Origin: Bradyrhizobium oligotrophicum S58
GTDB lineage: Bacteria > Pseudomonadota > Alphaproteobacteria > Rhizobiales > Xanthobacteraceae
DNA: 64,000 bases
NCBI RefSeq assembly: GCF_000344805.1
Contig: NC_020453.1
Span: forward strand, 6,791,001 to 6,855,000
Reading direction: 5' to 3'
Position numbers and translations under genes: made by a program. This document shows, piece by piece, positions 9,099-18,194 of the stretch; the stretch's first letter is position 1; each line of letters starts with the position of its first letter. The notes beneath the pieces were generated by a model. That model searched no databases. It was not told the origin of the DNA and saw only the letters and a list, made by a program, of their open reading frames with translations.

Positions 9099-12000
9099 CT
9101 ACAATGCCACAGCCAGCGCATTCTGTAGACCGGCATCATTGTTGATGGACGCCAACATCGGAGAGGCCAGGAAGCTCGACTCGGCCGTGGAATACGTCGC
9201 CATTGCCTGCACGAGTTGAGCGATCTGTCTATCGGTATCGATGCCAGCGCTCGCCTCGCCAATACTCCCGAGGATCGCAGCCAGATTTACACCATCAGCA
9301 TTGCCCCCCTCCGAGCTCGTCTGAGCGCTAATATTGGCCGCCTGAGCCGTACTTGCGACGGTCACCGCTGATGTCAAGGCAGGGCGCGTATCAATAACCG
9401 TCGTGGCAGCATCAACGGCAGCAGCTGCGACAGCTGAAGAGGAATTCACCCCGAGCTTGAAGATGGCGCCCTGGCCATACTGGCCGCCACCTTGCGTTCC
9501 TCCGAACAAGTTACCGGCGGCATCCATGATGAGCTGGCTAGGATACAAGCCGTTTAGACCAGTGAAAGTGCTCATGAAGACCGGGGCGCTGTCATAACCA
9601 CTGCCGCTCTTGACAATCTTGAATATAGCTCCGTGTCCCGAGATACTGCCAGTACCGGTCGTTCCATATAGATTTCCCGCGGCATCCATCACCAAAGGTC
9701 CCGAGGGAAAGAGGCCTGCGCTGCTGAAAGACGCGAGCACGATCGGCGTGTTGCTGTAGCCGTTGCTCGTCTTCGCCAACTTATAGATGGCGCCATTGCC
9801 ATTCCCGCCAGCGGCATCGACCCCGTAAAGATTGCCATCTGAATCCATGATCAGTCCGCCGGCTGGAGATATCGAACTGGAAAGCACGATCATTGCGCCA
9901 TAGCTTCCTCCGGACTTCGGGATTTCAAAGACCGTCGTGGCCGTCGCTCCAAACAAGTTTCCGGCCGAATCAAAAATCAATTGACCGAAAGGTTGTACTC
10001 CGTTGCTGATGTTAAACGATGCGAGAACCGTCGGCGTGCTGCTGTACCCATTCGCTGTTTTGACGATCTCATAAACGGTCCCGCGACCACCGCTACCGCC
10101 CAGCATAGCGGTTCCGAGCAGGTTTCCATCCGCATCCATGGTGGGGCTGGATGGATAAGAACCGCTCGTGGCGTTATTGAACGAAACTAACGTCGTTACG
10201 CTGCTGTTCCACCCGCTGCCATTCTTGACAAGCTCATAAACGATACCCGCGTTGTTTGCGCCGCCCAGGCCGGACCCGAATATATTCCCAGCGGCGTCCA
10301 CGAACAGACTGCTCGCGGAACCAATACCCGCGAGCGGCGTAGGCGAACTCCATCCGCTCCCGCTCTTGGCAAGCTCGAAGATCGCATAACCATAAGATGT
10401 AGTTCCAAAAAGATTTCCGCCCGAGTCCATCACCAGACCACCAGCGGGGCTTTGTCCGTTGTTGCCGTTGAACGAGGCCAGCACAGTTATTCCGCCATAG
10501 GCGGGAGCGACATATCCGGTGCTGCTGTCCGACAAGGTGAACGTGGTCGTGCCGCTAGTATTGGGCACGCCTTCGGCTGGAGCGAATGTCAACGCTCTCA
10601 GTTGGCCGGTGATCGTGGACGCGCTGCCCGACAGCGTATAGACGCCATTCGAACCGCTCAGTCCTGTACCCGACAAGATTCCGCCCGCCCCGCTCAACGT
10701 GATCGTCAGCGTATCCGTCGCGCCGACGTTTAGATCTTCGATCGTCACCGTGCTGAACGGATGAACCGACGCCTCCGACGTCGTCATCTGGCCTGTTATG
10801 GTGCCGGTAATCTTCGGCAGGACACCGGCATAGCTGTCAACGATCGCGGGACTCGTGCCGACATTGCCGTAGCTATCGGCCACTGTTGCAACGATCGCAT
10901 TTCCACTCAAGCGCTGCAGCGCGACACTCGCCGAGAAAGTGCCGTTGGCCTGTACCGTCGCTGTGCCCACAGTCACGCCGTTGTCCGTCAGCGTGACGGA
11001 CCGGCCAACGACCGTAGCGGCTCCACCCGAGACCACGGTCCCAGCGATGGTCTGGGTAGCTCCGTAGCCGTTGTGGGACACACCCGTAATGGCAACCGTC
11101 GGAGCCAGACTGTAAAGGAAATCGACCACAGATGCGCTGGAGCCAGTACTACCGAAGCTGTCGGTCACGCTCGCAACGATCGCGTTGCTTCCCTGGTTGG
11201 GCAATGTCACGGTTGCCGCAAAGCTGCCGTCCGCTTGCACGGTTGCCGTTCCTAGCGGCACGCCATTGTCGGTCAGGGTGACGGTCTGCCCGGCGACCTT
11301 GGCAATCCCACCCGATGTTACTGTCCCTGTGATGGTCTGAACGGCGACGTTGCTCGTTTCGGCAGCGCTCGTGATGGTCACAGTCGGCGCCGCGTTGTTG
11401 CGCAGGTCGACAACGCTCCCGCTCGCGCCGAACTGAAGCAGTTCGACCACAGTGCCCGCCCCCAGGAACTGGTCCTTGATCGTGAGTGTCTCGCCGCTCG
11501 ACAGGATACGAAGCAGGAGGTCGTTTCCGCTGCGCGTGATGTCGACGTCGGCCGCGGTCAATCCCACGAGCTCGACGACGTCATTGCCGGTGTTGGCGAC
11601 GACCTCCTGGATCACGTCGTTTCCAGATCCAGCCCGGAAGAGATAGGTATCTGCGCCGCTACCGCCGTTGAGGGCGTCGTTTCCGCCACGGCCGTCGATG
11701 ATCTCCGCATTGGCCGTGCCGGTGATCGTGTCGGCCGCATCGGTGCCGAGAATGACCGGCTGGCTCGCAATGATGCCGCCGATGGCCGAAGCAGTCCACG
11801 TGACGCCGTCATTGAAGGTTACGCTCGCCAGATTGCCGCTGCTGAACTGGCCCTTCACGGTTATAGTCTTGCCTGTCAGCGTGTTCTCGATCACGAGATC
11901 GGCGCCATTGCCAGGCCGGCTCAGGATTACCGCTGTAGAGGCAATGTCCTGCATCACAAGCACGTTGTCGTTCGTGCTGTCCTCGATGACATCATTGCCG

Positions 12001-15000
12001 CCAGCCGACGTGTAGATATAGGTGTCGGCGCCGCTGCCGCCATTGAGATAGTCGTTCCCGGCGCCCCCTTTCAGCGTGTCGTTGCCGCCCAGCCCATACA
12101 GCGTGTCGTTGCCGCTGGTGCCACCGATCACGTCGTTGTTCTGGTCGAAGCCGGTAATGCTGGTCGCGCCCGCTGCCATCTGTTGCGCGATGTAGGCGCT
12201 CTCCAGCTGCTGCTTGCTCCACACCGTGCCGTCGCCGAGCACCACCTGCTCCAGACCGACGCTGCTGCTACCGCCGTCGAACGCCACCATGCGGATCGAG
12301 CCCGCCTGGTCGCTGAAACTCAACGTCACATCTCCACCGCTGCGGCCGATCACGAGGTTCGCTGGCGTCAGCCCTGCCCCCAGAACGAGCCTGTCGTTCG
12401 ATCCATCGAACGCGGTGTTGTCCGTGATCGTATCATTGCCGTCACCAGCGTTGTAGATATAGGTGTCGGAGCCGCTGCCGCCGTCCAGGGCATCGTTCCC
12501 GGCCCCGCCGGTCAGCGTATCGTTGCCGCCCAAGCCAGACAGCGTGTCGTTACCGCTGGTGCCGACGATCACGTCGTTGTTCTGGTCGAAGCCGGTAATG
12601 CTGGTCGCGCCCGCTGCCATCTGTTGCGCGATGTAGGCGCTCTCCAGCTGCTGCTTGCTCCACACCGTGCCGTCGCCGAGCACCACCTGCTCCAGACCGA
12701 CGCTGCTGCTACCGCCGTCGAACGCCACCATGCGGATCGAGCCCGCCTGGTCGCTGAAACTCAACGTCACATCTCCACCGCTGCGGCCGATCACGAGGTT
12801 GGCTGGCGTCAGGCCCGCCCCCAGAACGAGCCTGTCGTTCGATCCATCGAACGCGGTGTTGTCCGTGATCGTATCGTTGCCATCACCGGCGTTGTAGATA
12901 TAGGTGTCGGAGCCGCTGCCGCCGTCCAGGGTATCGTTCCCCGCCCCGCCGGTCAGCGTATCGTTGCCGCCCAAGCTAGACAGCGTATCGTTACCGCTGG
13001 TGCCGATGATCACGTCATTGTTCTGGTCGAAGCCGGTAATGCTGGTCGCGCCCGCCGCCATCTGCTGCGCGATGTAGGCGCTCTCCAGCTGCTGCTTGCT
13101 CCACACCGTACCGTCGCCGAACGCCACCTGCTCGAGACCGACATTGGCGCCGCTGTCAAACGCCACCATGCGGATCGAACCCGCCTGATCGCTGAAGCTC
13201 AACGTGACGTCGCTGCCGCTCCGGCTGATCACGAGGTTGGCTGGCGTCAGGCCCGCCCCCAGAACGAGCCTGTCGTTCGATCCATCGAACGCGGTGTTGT
13301 CCGTGATCGTATCGTTGCCATCACCGGCGTTGTAGATATAGGTGTCGGAGCCGCTGCCGCCGTCCAGGGTATCGTTCCCCGCCCCGCCGGTCAGCGTATC
13401 GTTGCCGCCCAAGCTAGACAGCGTATCGTTACCGCTGGTGCCGATGATCACGTCGTTGTTCTGGTCGAAGCCGGTGATGCTGGTCGCGCCCGCCGCCATC
13501 TGTTGCGCGATGTAGGCGCTCTCCAGCTGCTGCTTGCTCCACACCGTCCCGTCGCCGAACACCACCTGCTCGAGACCGACATTGGCGCCGCTGTCAAACG
13601 CCACCATGCGGATCGAACCCGCCTGATCGCTGAAGCTCAACGTGACGTCGCTGCCGCTCCGGCTGATCACGAGGTTGGCTGGCGTCAGGCCCGCCCCCAG
13701 AACGAGCCTGTCGTTCGATCCATCGAACGCGGTGTTGTCCGTGATCGTATCGTTGCCATCACCGGCGTTGTAGATATAGGTGTCGGAGCCGCTGCCGCCG
13801 TCCAGGGTATCGTTCCCCGCCCCGCCGGTCAGCGTATCGTTGCCGCCCAAGCCAGACAGCGTGTCGTTACCGCTGGTGCCGATGATCACGTCATTGTTCT
13901 GGTCGAAGCCGGTAATGCTGGTCGCGCCCGCCGCCATCTGCTGCGCGATGTAGGCGTTCTCCAGCTGCTGCTTGCTCCAAATCGTCCCGTCGCCGAACAC
14001 CACCTGCTCGATTCCGGTGCCAACTCCGCCGTCCTCCGCAACCAACCGGACGGAGCCTGGCTGGTTGGTAAAGGACAAGATGATGTCCGTACCATTTCGG
14101 CTGATCACCAAAGCCGACGGTGTCAGGCCCGCACCGAGCACCAGCTGGTCGGTGGCGCCGTCAAAGACCGAGCTATCGGTGATCCCGTCATTTCCGTCTC
14201 CCGCATTGTAAAGATACGTATCCGATCCACCGCCGCCGTCGATAGTGTCGTCGCCGAGTCCACCGGCGATGATTTCGGACCCACTGGTGCCGGTCAGCGT
14301 GTCGTTACCAGCCGTTCCGGCGATCGAGATCAGCATCGTACGCAAGATAGAAGGCGACCAGACGGTCCCGTCGGCGAAAATGATGCTTTCGACGCCTTGG
14401 CCATTGAGATTGTCCAGCTCCGCCTTCAGCAGCACCGAACCGCCGTCGCTACCTCCTTGCGTGCTTGGAGCTATGACCAGGGTGACGTCGTTGCCGTTAC
14501 GCGTCAAGGACACGCGAGACGGCATGATATCGATCAGAATGAGCTTGTCGACGCTGCCATCTGCCGCGCCGCTCTCGGTGATCGTGTCATTGCCGTCACC
14601 GCCCTTGTAGAAGAACGTATCGGAGCCGGCGCCGCCATTGAGCTGATCAGCCCCAAGGCCGCCGTTGATGAAATCGACCCCAGATCCCCCATTCAGAGTG
14701 TCGTTGCCGGAGGTGCCGGAGATCAGCCGCCAGACCGCGCCGTCAGCGAAGGAGATCGTGTTCAGGCCTTTAGCGCCAGCGCCCAGAAAGGTGACACTAT
14801 CGCTGGTGCCCGCGAGCACCACTGCGACGTCGCCATTGACGGCGGTCTGGACGGTCACCTCGGACTGTGCGATCCCCGCAGCCAGCTTCAACGTCGCTCC
14901 GGTGCCGGTCAGGGTAACGGTCGCATGGCCGATGCCGCGGTTGAAGATGACGACATCGTTGGCCGAGCCAGCCGTGACGGTATCGCCGCCCGGCCCAAGC

Positions 15001-17537
15001 TCGAAGATGTTGGTGCCGTAGGAGCTGCCGGTCAGAACGGTGTTCGTATCGGTCCCGATGTAGGTGAACGTCAGCGGCTTGGTCAGATTCCAATTCGTAC
15101 CATCTGCAAAATGGACATTTTTCACCATCGCGGAGAAAGCCGCAAGGGCCGACTGGATCAGGACCGAGTCGGTCGAGCTGCGGAACCGGACGTACAAATC
15201 ATTTCCGACGGCCTGCAGGAACGCGTCGCTTGCGGCAAGGCCGCGGCCGAACGCCAGGGTATCGGTTCCGCCGGCCTCGATGATCGTGTCTTGGCCATCG
15301 TCGGCGTTGAAGATGTAGGTGTCGTCACCGCCGCCGCCCTGCAGCACGTCGTTGCCGCGCAGCCCCTCGAGCGTATCGTTGATGCCGGAGCCAACGATCG
15401 TCTCGGCCGCATTGGTACCGAGCGTGACATTGTCCGTTCCACCGATCGCCGCAGCGAGGGTGTCGGAGCTCGACCACACCGTGCCATCATCGAACACGAC
15501 CTGCTCGATGGTGCCGGTGCCGGCGAACTGGCCTGCCAAGGTCAGCCGGCTGCTGTGATCGGCCTCGAACAGCAGCAGGGCATTGTCGCCGCTGCGCACG
15601 ACATGAACCTGGCTCGGCACGATGCCATGCAGCAGAACCGTATCACCATCGCTGCTGGCCTGATCGTCGATCACATCGACGCCATCGCCGAGCGAATAGA
15701 TGTACGTGTCGGCGCCGCCACGCCCGATCAGCCGGTCGTTGCCCGCGCCGCCCGCCAGTGTATTGGCCGTATCGTCGCCGCCGAGGACATCGTCGCCACT
15801 GGTCCCTAGCAGCGACTTCGCCAGCAATGTCGCGCGGTCCCACACCGTGCCGTCGGCGAACTGCACGAGATCCACGCCGCCTGTCGTGCCTACCAGCTGA
15901 TTACCGAGCACGACGCTGTCGCTGCCGCCGGCAATGCTCAGGACGATGTCCTGCCCGCCATTGGCCTGCGCCACCACGATGTCGGCCGGCGCGATATCAG
16001 CCGCAAACTGCAGGCGATCGATATCGGCCGCCGCGCCATTGTCGTTGATGCGATCACTGCCGCCACCGCGGCCGAACAGATAGGTATCGTTCCCGACGCC
16101 TCCCTCGAGGTAGTCGTTGCCACCGGCGCCGGCGAGTGTGTCGTTGCCGGCCGCGCCATAGATCGTATCATTCCCAGTTCCGCCGGTCAGGACATTGTCG
16201 GCGTAGTCGCCATAGAGGGTGGCGTTCGCCGGCGTCGGCAGGGTCGCCTGAGAGAGCAGGTCCGCCCGGCTCCAGACGGTGCCATCCGCGAACACGACCT
16301 GGTCGACGCCCCCGGTCTTGGCAATCAGCTGGTTCTGCAGGAGAACGCTGTCCGTCGTCCCGGCGATCGAGAGCAGCAGGTCGCGCCCGCCATTGACCTC
16401 GGTCACGGAAACGGCGCCGACGGCGATGCCAGCTCCCAATCGCAGCGTGTTGACCTCGCTGCTGTTCGAAGTGCCGTTGTCGAGAATCGTGTCCTGGCCG
16501 TCGCCGAGATTGAACAGATAGGAATCATTGCCGGCGCCGCCGACCAGCACATCACTGCCGGTGCCACCGGCCAGAACGTCGTCGCCTCCCGCGCCATACA
16601 GCGTGTCGTTGCCGGCGCCGCCGTTCAGAGTGTTGCCGAGATAGTCACCATAGAACGTGTCGTTGCCACCAGTCGGCGCCGTCGCCTGCGCCAGCAGCGC
16701 CGCGCGCGTCCACACCGTGCCGTCGGCAAAGACGACCTGATCGACGCCGCCGGTGGCCGACACCAGCTGGTTCTTCAACGTGATCCTATCCGTCGTGCCG
16801 CTGATCGCGAGCACGAGATCCGCGCCGCCATTCACCTCTGTCACGACCACAGTCGCAGGCAGGATCCCGCTGCCGAGCTGGAGCGTATTGGTCTCGCCGC
16901 TCGCGGCGCCATTGTCCGTGATCGTGTCCTGGCCATCACCGAGGTTGAACACATAGGTGTCATTGCCGACCCCGCCCGACAGTGTGTCGTTGCCAGCCCC
17001 GCCGATCAACGTATCGTCGCCGGCACCGCCCGACAGCGCATCGTTGCCCGCAGCGCCGTTCAGCGTATTGGCGTTGTAGTCGCCATAGAACGTATCATTG
17101 CCGCTCGTCGGCGCCGTCGCGAGCGCCAGCAGCGCCGCCCGGTTCCAAACCGTGCCATCGGCGAACACGACCTGATCGACGCCGCCGGCCGCTGACATCA
17201 GCTGATTGCGCAAGGTGATCTTGTCGGTGGTGCCGGTGATGCTCAGCACGAGATCCCCGGTGCCGGACTCCTTGACGGTGACCTGCGACACCGAAATCCC
17301 CGTTCCGAACTGCAGCGTGTTGACCTCTCCACTGCCGGCGCCGTTGTCGAAGATGGTGTCCTGGCCGTCACCGCGGTTGAAGATGTAGGTGTCATTGCCG
17401 AGCCCGCCCTGCAGCGTGTCATTGCCGAGCCCACCAATCAGGGTGTCGTCGCCGGCCTGGCCGTAGATCGTGTCGGCGCCCGATGTGCCGGTGAGCGCGT
17501 CGTTGCCTGATGTGCCGAAGATTGTAGCCACGAACAC
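9099..17537 (-). CDS. Giant RTX (hemolysin-type calcium-binding repeat) protein, likely type I secretion substrate
   Basis: A 2812-residue frame opening with a GTG; a second in-frame GTG two codons later is equally possible. From residue 6 to about 1970 it is built of calcium-binding nonapeptides (GGAGNDTLxGG type) alternating with spacers of the HCBP type (TYIYNAGDGNDTI..., VVFGDGTVWSKQQL). About residues 1213-1800 are almost perfect tandem copies. Two Ig-like modules (about 2045-2245) follow, then seven roughly 60-residue repeats with the core MDSGGNLFGTT, and a tail of about 115 Ala/Ser-rich residues with no Cys. RTX proteins are normally exported by HlyB/HlyD/TolC systems, and hlyB/hlyD-like genes lie about 5 kb upstream on the same strand. 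RTX blocks at the extreme N-terminus, far from the tail where a secretion signal should lie, are unusual. An adhesin or surface-layer role is plausible but inferred. Confidence 0.9.
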   Translation of the reverse strand: MFVATIFGTSGNDALTGTSGADTIYGQAGDDTLIGGLGNDTLQGGLGNDTYIFNRGDGQDTIFDNGAGSGEVNTLQFGTGISVSQVTVKESGTGDLVLSITGTTDKITLRNQLMSAAGGVDQVVFADGTVWNRAALLALATAPTSGNDTFYGDYNANTLNGAAGNDALSGGAGDDTLIGGAGNDTLSGGVGNDTYVFNLGDGQDTITDNGAASGETNTLQLGSGILPATVVVTEVNGGADLVLAISGTTDRITLKNQLVSATGGVDQVVFADGTVWTRAALLAQATAPTGGNDTFYGDYLGNTLNGGAGNDTLYGAGGDDVLAGGTGSDVLVGGAGNDSYLFNLGDGQDTILDNGTSNSSEVNTLRLGAGIAVGAVSVTEVNGGRDLLLSIAGTTDSVLLQNQLIAKTGGVDQVVFADGTVWSRADLLSQATLPTPANATLYGDYADNVLTGGTGNDTIYGAAGNDTLAGAGGNDYLEGGVGNDTYLFGRGGGSDRINDNGAAADIDRLQFAADIAPADIVVAQANGGQDIVLSIAGGSDSVVLGNQLVGTTGGVDLVQFADGTVWDRATLLAKSLLGTSGDDVLGGDDTANTLAGGAGNDRLIGRGGADTYIYSLGDGVDVIDDQASSDGDTVLLHGIVPSQVHVVRSGDNALLLFEADHSSRLTLAGQFAGTGTIEQVVFDDGTVWSSSDTLAAAIGGTDNVTLGTNAAETIVGSGINDTLEGLRGNDVLQGGGGDDTYIFNADDGQDTIIEAGGTDTLAFGRGLAASDAFLQAVGNDLYVRFRSSTDSVLIQSALAAFSAMVKNVHFADGTNWNLTKPLTFTYIGTDTNTVLTGSSYGTNIFELGPGGDTVTAGSANDVVIFNRGIGHATVTLTGTGATLKLAAGIAQSEVTVQTAVNGDVAVVLAGTSDSVTFLGAGAKGLNTISFADGAVWRLISGTSGNDTLNGGSGVDFINGGLGADQLNGGAGSDTFFYKGGDGNDTITESGAADGSVDKLILIDIMPSRVSLTRNGNDVTLVIAPSTQGGSDGGSVLLKAELDNLNGQGVESIIFADGTVWSPSILRTMLISIAGTAGNDTLTGTSGSEIIAGGLGDDTIDGGGGSDTYLYNAGDGNDGITDSSVFDGATDQLVLGAGLTPSALVISRNGTDIILSFTNQPGSVRLVAEDGGVGTGIEQVVFGDGTIWSKQQLENAYIAQQMAAGATSITGFDQNNDVIIGTSGNDTLSGLGGNDTLTGGAGNDTLDGGSGSDTYIYNAGDGNDTITDNTAFDGSNDRLVLGAGLTPANLVISRSGSDVTLSFSDQAGSIRMVAFDSGANVGLEQVVFGDGTVWSKQQLESAYIAQQMAAGATSITGFDQNNDVIIGTSGNDTLSSLGGNDTLTGGAGNDTLDGGSGSDTYIYNAGDGNDTITDNTAFDGSNDRLVLGAGLTPANLVISRSGSDVTLSFSDQAGSIRMVAFDSGANVGLEQVAFGDGTVWSKQQLESAYIAQQMAAGATSITGFDQNNDVIIGTSGNDTLSSLGGNDTLTGGAGNDTLDGGSGSDTYIYNAGDGNDTITDNTAFDGSNDRLVLGAGLTPANLVIGRSGGDVTLSFSDQAGSIRMVAFDGGSSSVGLEQVVLGDGTVWSKQQLESAYIAQQMAAGATSITGFDQNNDVIVGTSGNDTLSGLGGNDTLTGGAGNDALDGGSGSDTYIYNAGDGNDTITDNTAFDGSNDRLVLGAGLTPANLVIGRSGGDVTLSFSDQAGSIRMVAFDGGSSSVGLEQVVLGDGTVWSKQQLESAYIAQQMAAGATSITGFDQNNDVIGGTSGNDTLYGLGGNDTLKGGAGNDYLNGGSGADTYIYTSAGGNDVIEDSTNDNVLVMQDIASTAVILSRPGNGADLVIENTLTGKTITVKGQFSSGNLASVTFNDGVTWTASAIGGIIASQPVILGTDAADTITGTANAEIIDGRGGNDALNGGSGADTYLFRAGSGNDVIQEVVANTGNDVVELVGLTAADVDITRSGNDLLLRILSSGETLTIKDQFLGAGTVVELLQFGASGSVVDLRNNAAPTVTITSAAETSNVAVQTITGTVTSGGIAKVAGQTVTLTDNGVPLGTATVQADGSFAATVTLPNQGSNAIVASVTDSFGSTGSSASVVDFLYSLAPTVAITGVSHNGYGATQTIAGTVVSGGAATVVGRSVTLTDNGVTVGTATVQANGTFSASVALQRLSGNAIVATVADSYGNVGTSPAIVDSYAGVLPKITGTITGQMTTSEASVHPFSTVTIEDLNVGATDTLTITLSGAGGILSGTGLSGSNGVYTLSGSASTITGQLRALTFAPAEGVPNTSGTTTFTLSDSSTGYVAPAYGGITVLASFNGNNGQSPAGGLVMDSGGNLFGTTSYGYAIFELAKSGSGWSSPTPLAGIGSASSLFVDAAGNIFGSGLGGANNAGIVYELVKNGSGWNSSVTTLVSFNNATSGSYPSSPTMDADGNLLGTAMLGGSGGRGTVYEIVKTANGYSSTPTVLASFNISNGVQPFGQLIFDSAGNLFGATATTVFEIPKSGGSYGAMIVLSSSISPAGGLIMDSDGNLYGVDAAGGNGNGAIYKLAKTSNGYSNTPIVLASFSSAGLFPSGPLVMDAAGNLYGTTGTGSISGHGAIFKIVKSGSGYDSAPVFMSTFTGLNGLYPSQLIMDAAGNLFGGTQGGGQYGQGAIFKLGVNSSSAVAAAAVDAATTVIDTRPALTSAVTVASTAQAANISAQTSSEGGNADGVNLAAILGSIGEASAGIDTDRQIAQLVQAMATYSTAESSFLASPMLASINNDAGLQNALAVAL
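9440..10480 (-). repeat. About seven diverged 60-residue repeats in the RTX protein C-terminal region
   Basis: The translated minus strand shows repeated units with the pattern SPxGxLxMDxxGNLxGTT..., then xGxIxKLxKSGxGY, then xPxxLxSF. They resemble tandem repeats often annotated as choice-of-anchor or beta-propeller-like repeats in secreted bacterial proteins. Unlike the 146-aa block, the copies are well diverged. Boundaries are approximate. Confidence 0.75.
12141..13899 (-). repeat. Four tandem 441/438-bp coding repeats within the RTX gene
   Basis: The marker sequence ctggtcgaagccggtaatg recurs at 12141, 12582, 13023, 13461 (one base changed) and 13899, giving spacings of 441, 441, 438 and 438 bp. 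Each unit encodes about 147 or 146 residues carrying three or four RTX nonapeptides plus one spacer. Copies are nearly identical at the DNA level; the 3-bp difference is one codon in a Ser/Ala-Asn region. Units left and right of the block are clearly more diverged, so this is a recent internal amplification. Confidence 0.95.
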
Positions 17538-17731
17538 CTCATAAGTTGGGTAAGTGATAGTATCTAAAACTCGGAGCTCTTCAGTCCATCGAATCAGCTG
17601 CTCGCCGTCGAAGCCAGAATTTGTGCTTGCTTAGCTTGAAACACATTCGCGGCGATTCTTGTCGCAACCTGTAGATCAAGTAAGGTTTCAAGTTTGCTCA
17701 AGAGCGCATCGACATAAAGCCTATTGAATTT

Positions 17732-18187
17732 CTAAGCTGGAGAACCACGAGAGCCAAGCTTGCTATTCCAAAACGCTGCTATCCGATCCAACTCGTCCAT
17801 TGGTATAGGAGGGTCGACTCGCGCAGCTGCCACTAGTTTCAGAATTTTTTCCACCGCTTCATGGTCAACGAGCTTTGTCAATTCTTGCGTTCTTTCTGCT
17901 TTCCAGTTTCGCCCTTCCTCTTCGGGATCGACTGCAGCGAGCATCGGATAAATGAGAAAGTTCTCCATATCGTCCCGAGCTAACCATTCGTCGATCATCA
18001 GAGGCAGGATTGTGGCTAGCACTTCTGCAGAAGCATACGCCGGGGAATCGGGCCGATTCGATATCTCATCATAGGAGAACTCCCCCGACATGAATTTTCG
18101 AAACATTGCCTCAGCTTCGGCTGATTCCAAAGTAGGATTCGCTCTGGCGTGCGGAGCCAATAGTTCCACCGGCTTCTTGCCTGTCAT
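17732..18187 (-). CDS. Small acidic protein, candidate immunity protein for the upstream RHS toxin
   Basis: A 151-aa soluble product rich in Asp and Glu, with no signal peptide or membrane helix. The ATG at 18187 lies 7 bp after the RHS stop, with a purine-rich site before it. I do not recognise its family. Being small, acidic, cytosolic, unrelated to the flanking RTX gene and immediately 3' of an RHS toxin tip is the usual arrangement of polymorphic-toxin immunity genes. The function is inferred from position only. It could also be an unrelated regulator. A 194-bp gap separates it from the RTX gene. Confidence 0.6.
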   Translation of the reverse strand: MTGKKPVELLAPHARANPTLESAEAEAMFRKFMSGEFSYDEISNRPDSPAYASAEVLATILPLMIDEWLARDDMENFLIYPMLAAVDPEEEGRNWKAERTQELTKLVDHEAVEKILKLVAAARVDPPIPMDELDRIAAFWNSKLGSRGSPA

Positions 18188-18194
18188 GCTCTTA

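Noticed and set aside
12100..13900. CRISPR-like regularly spaced repeats.
   Set aside because: Repeat period is about 440 bp, in-frame and protein-coding; there are no short palindromic repeats with unique spacers.
12183..15809. A 1208-codon open frame on the plus strand opposite the RTX repeats.
   Set aside because: It mirrors the RTX repeats codon for codon, has no motif or ribosome-binding site, and such long antisense frames are common opposite GC-rich repetitive genes.
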